A program made the position numbers and the translations under genes. Shown piece after piece: positions 5,454 through 6,767 of a stretch of 6,767 bases of DNA. Every line of letters starts with the position of its first letter. The first letter of the stretch is position 1. Source of the DNA: Thermoplasmata archaeon (GTDB lineage: Archaea > Thermoplasmatota > Thermoplasmata > Lutacidiplasmatales > UBA184); the NCBI GenBank assembly GCA_030043835.1, contig JASHWY010000199.1, positions 1 to 6,767 of the forward strand. The letters are read 5' to 3'. The notes below the pieces were generated by a model, which saw only the letters and a list, made by a program, of their open reading frames with translations, was not told the origin of the DNA and did no database searches.

Positions 5454-6767
5454 ATGACGGCCGGGTCGCCCTATCTCAAAGCTGTCTGGATACTGCCGAT
5501 CGTGCTCATCGTTTGTGCTCTGATGGTGCTTCCCGGGACGGCGATCCTTTCGCCGAGCACCACGGCCGAGAGCGCTCGATCCACTGGAGCGAGCTCGGCG
5601 CTCTCCACGGAACCCTCGAATCCTTTGAGCGCCTCCCCGGGTCCCACGAGTCCCTACTCCTCCCCTATCGCCCTCCTTTCTGCTACGAATACTCCTGCCG
5701 GACTTCAGTTGGCCGCCGACGAAGGGCGTTTGAGGGCCGCAGGATTGCCTCCCCTGGTCTCGCTACCGGCGTACGGTCTCCTTGACCACTCCCAATCGAC
5801 CGCGGCGGGCGAGGTCGTTCCCTTGTACACTTCGCAGCCCGCCCCGATCGGTATCACCGACTTCGGTCTCGGGTCGGGCGGTCCTTACGCTTACAATACG
5901 ACCCACGTACTGGGTCAGATCGCTTTCGCCAGCCAGCCGAACGCCACAAACCCTGGAGGGTATTTCACCATCGATCCCGGTGATAACCACCTGGGAAATG
6001 TCGCCTCGACCTACGAATTCACGATTCAGCTGAACACGGTCCTCACGAACGTGACCGTGCCGGGGAGCTACGAGGGGACGTACTGGACGCAGAACGTCGT
6101 CCAGGTCACCGACTCGGGGCTCCACTTCGTTTCGGCCATCTTCAACTTTACCTCGACCGGTGCGAACATCGCTCCCAACGCGCTCCTGTCGGGTTGCTCG
6201 GGCGTGCCGAGCATCTACGACATTGTCACCGAGTGGGGAATCTATGACTGCAGCGGACCAACGATCCCCATCTCCGCGGCGACGTACCCGCTCACGATCC
6301 AGCTCTACAACAACGCGTCCGTCAACGCGGCCCACGAGGACCAGATCGACTTCGGCTACCGGTTCTCCGGGGCCGGTGGCTTCTCGATGACGGGGGTCTG
6401 GGACACGGTCGTATTCAACAGCACCGGTCAAGCCGCGACGCCGCTCAACCCGATCGGGTTCGAAGTGAACGGGTACCAATACACACCGGGCGGGTTCATG
6501 TACGATTCCGAGTTCATCCTCGGCGGAGCGATCGGCGGCTCGAACGCAGTCTTCTCTTCGCTCGACGCCACCACGTCCCTCCAGTACGAAAACAACACCG
6601 GCGGGTGGAAGAACGTCCCGTCCGCGTACAACTGGGGCGGCGATACCGGCGAGACCGCCACGGGTATCTCGACCTACTGGAACACGGGCGACACCGAAGT
6701 CATGAACGCGGGCCCCGAGTGGCTCTACGGGCTTTGGAACTCGCTACCTTGGACCTCGGTCCCGAGC
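5454..6767 (+). CDS. Thermopsin-family secreted acid protease (peptidase A5), 3' end missing
   Basis: The first 438 residues are present with no stop; the gene runs off the window. Thermopsins are secreted, pepstatin-sensitive proteases active at low pH in archaea. The N-terminus has a Lys at 9 and a hydrophobic stretch at about 11-32, fitting a signal peptide or anchor. A Ser/Thr/Pro/Ala-rich segment follows (34-82), probably disordered propeptide or linker. The catalytic domain starts near 118 and shows family landmarks: QPAPIGITDFGL at 128-139, GTYWTQNVVQVTD at 208-220, NGYQYTPGGFMYDSEFILGG at 339-358 followed by GGSNA, and VPSAYNWGGDTGETATGIS at 388-406. Acidic residues such as Asp351 and Glu353 are conserved in the family as I remember it, but catalytic roles are inference. 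Seven N-glycosylation sequons (N148, N163, N199, N231, N287, N322, N380) suit a surface-exposed protein. Cys248 and Cys266 could form a disulfide. Many archaeal homologues extend far beyond this length. Confidence 0.93.
   Translation, partial: MTAGSPYLKAVWILPIVLIVCALMVLPGTAILSPSTTAESARSTGASSALSTEPSNPLSASPGPTSPYSSPIALLSATNTPAGLQLAADEGRLRAAGLPPLVSLPAYGLLDHSQSTAAGEVVPLYTSQPAPIGITDFGLGSGGPYAYNTTHVLGQIAFASQPNATNPGGYFTIDPGDNHLGNVASTYEFTIQLNTVLTNVTVPGSYEGTYWTQNVVQVTDSGLHFVSAIFNFTSTGANIAPNALLSGCSGVPSIYDIVTEWGIYDCSGPTIPISAATYPLTIQLYNNASVNAAHEDQIDFGYRFSGAGGFSMTGVWDTVVFNSTGQAATPLNPIGFEVNGYQYTPGGFMYDSEFILGGAIGGSNAVFSSLDATTSLQYENNTGGWKNVPSAYNWGGDTGETATGISTYWNTGDTEVMNAGPEWLYGLWNSLPWTSVPS

Noticed and set aside
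5423..5785. Plus-strand frame of 120 codons starting at 5423 upstream of and overlapping the thermopsin start.
   Set aside because: Its start codon lies inside the TATA box, the composition is Arg/Ser-rich, and the thermopsin frame accounts for the coding signal.
5763..6479. Open minus-strand frame of 238 codons antisense to the thermopsin gene.
   Set aside because: The translation is Arg/Val/Asp-rich without motifs, while the plus strand carries continuous thermopsin landmarks.
1..6767. CRISPR array, insertion sequence or prophage signatures.
   Set aside because: No spaced direct repeats, transposase or integrase motifs, or terminal inverted repeats were found by reading both strands.

Overview
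The window reads as a piece of a GC-rich archaeal chromosome. The best indicator is the partial gene at the right edge. It encodes a secreted thermopsin (peptidase family A5), a family found essentially in thermoacidophilic and acid-tolerant archaea (Thermoproteota such as Sulfolobus, and Thermoplasmatota). Supporting this, the two clearest promoters have an AT-rich TATA-like box about 27-31 nt before an ATG, which gives leaderless or nearly leaderless mRNAs as is usual in archaea. A high-GC Thermoplasmata lineage from an acidic or organic-rich habitat is my best guess, but that is inference, because no rRNA or other marker gene is present.

Layout from left to right: (1) About 168 nt with no supportable gene, then a HAD-superfamily hydrolase (+). 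(2) Six bases past its stop lies the end of a convergent small orphan gene of about 96 aa (-). (3) A divergent intergenic region of about 190 nt holds a perfect 7-bp inverted repeat and TATA-like boxes facing both ways. It leads to an AceTr/SatP-type acetate (monocarboxylate) transporter (+), which ends in a hairpin followed by a 25-nt pyrimidine run that looks like a terminator. (4) A convergent gap of about 280 nt contains a nested GC-rich hairpin. (5) Three genes follow on the minus strand, read from 4635 down to 2403 with gaps of 78 and 73 nt: an unrecognised 216-aa protein, a multi-pass membrane protein with a duplicated ExxE motif (COG4280-like), and a protein with three equally spaced zinc ribbons plus an RGG-type basic tail. 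(6) Only 32 nt from the first of these, a class I SAM-dependent methyltransferase is divergently transcribed (+). (7) A 99-nt gap carries the TATA box of the thermopsin gene (+), which runs off the window.

The genes do not form one recognisable pathway. The thermopsin (extracellular protein digestion at low pH) and the acetate transporter (small organic acid uptake or efflux) fit a heterotroph living on proteinaceous or fermentation-derived carbon. The others look like housekeeping or lineage-specific genes. No mobile element, CRISPR array, rRNA or convincing tRNA was seen. The most distinctive items are the triple zinc-ribbon/RGG protein with its repeat-encoded acidic patch, the paired-ExxE membrane protein, and the two orphan proteins.
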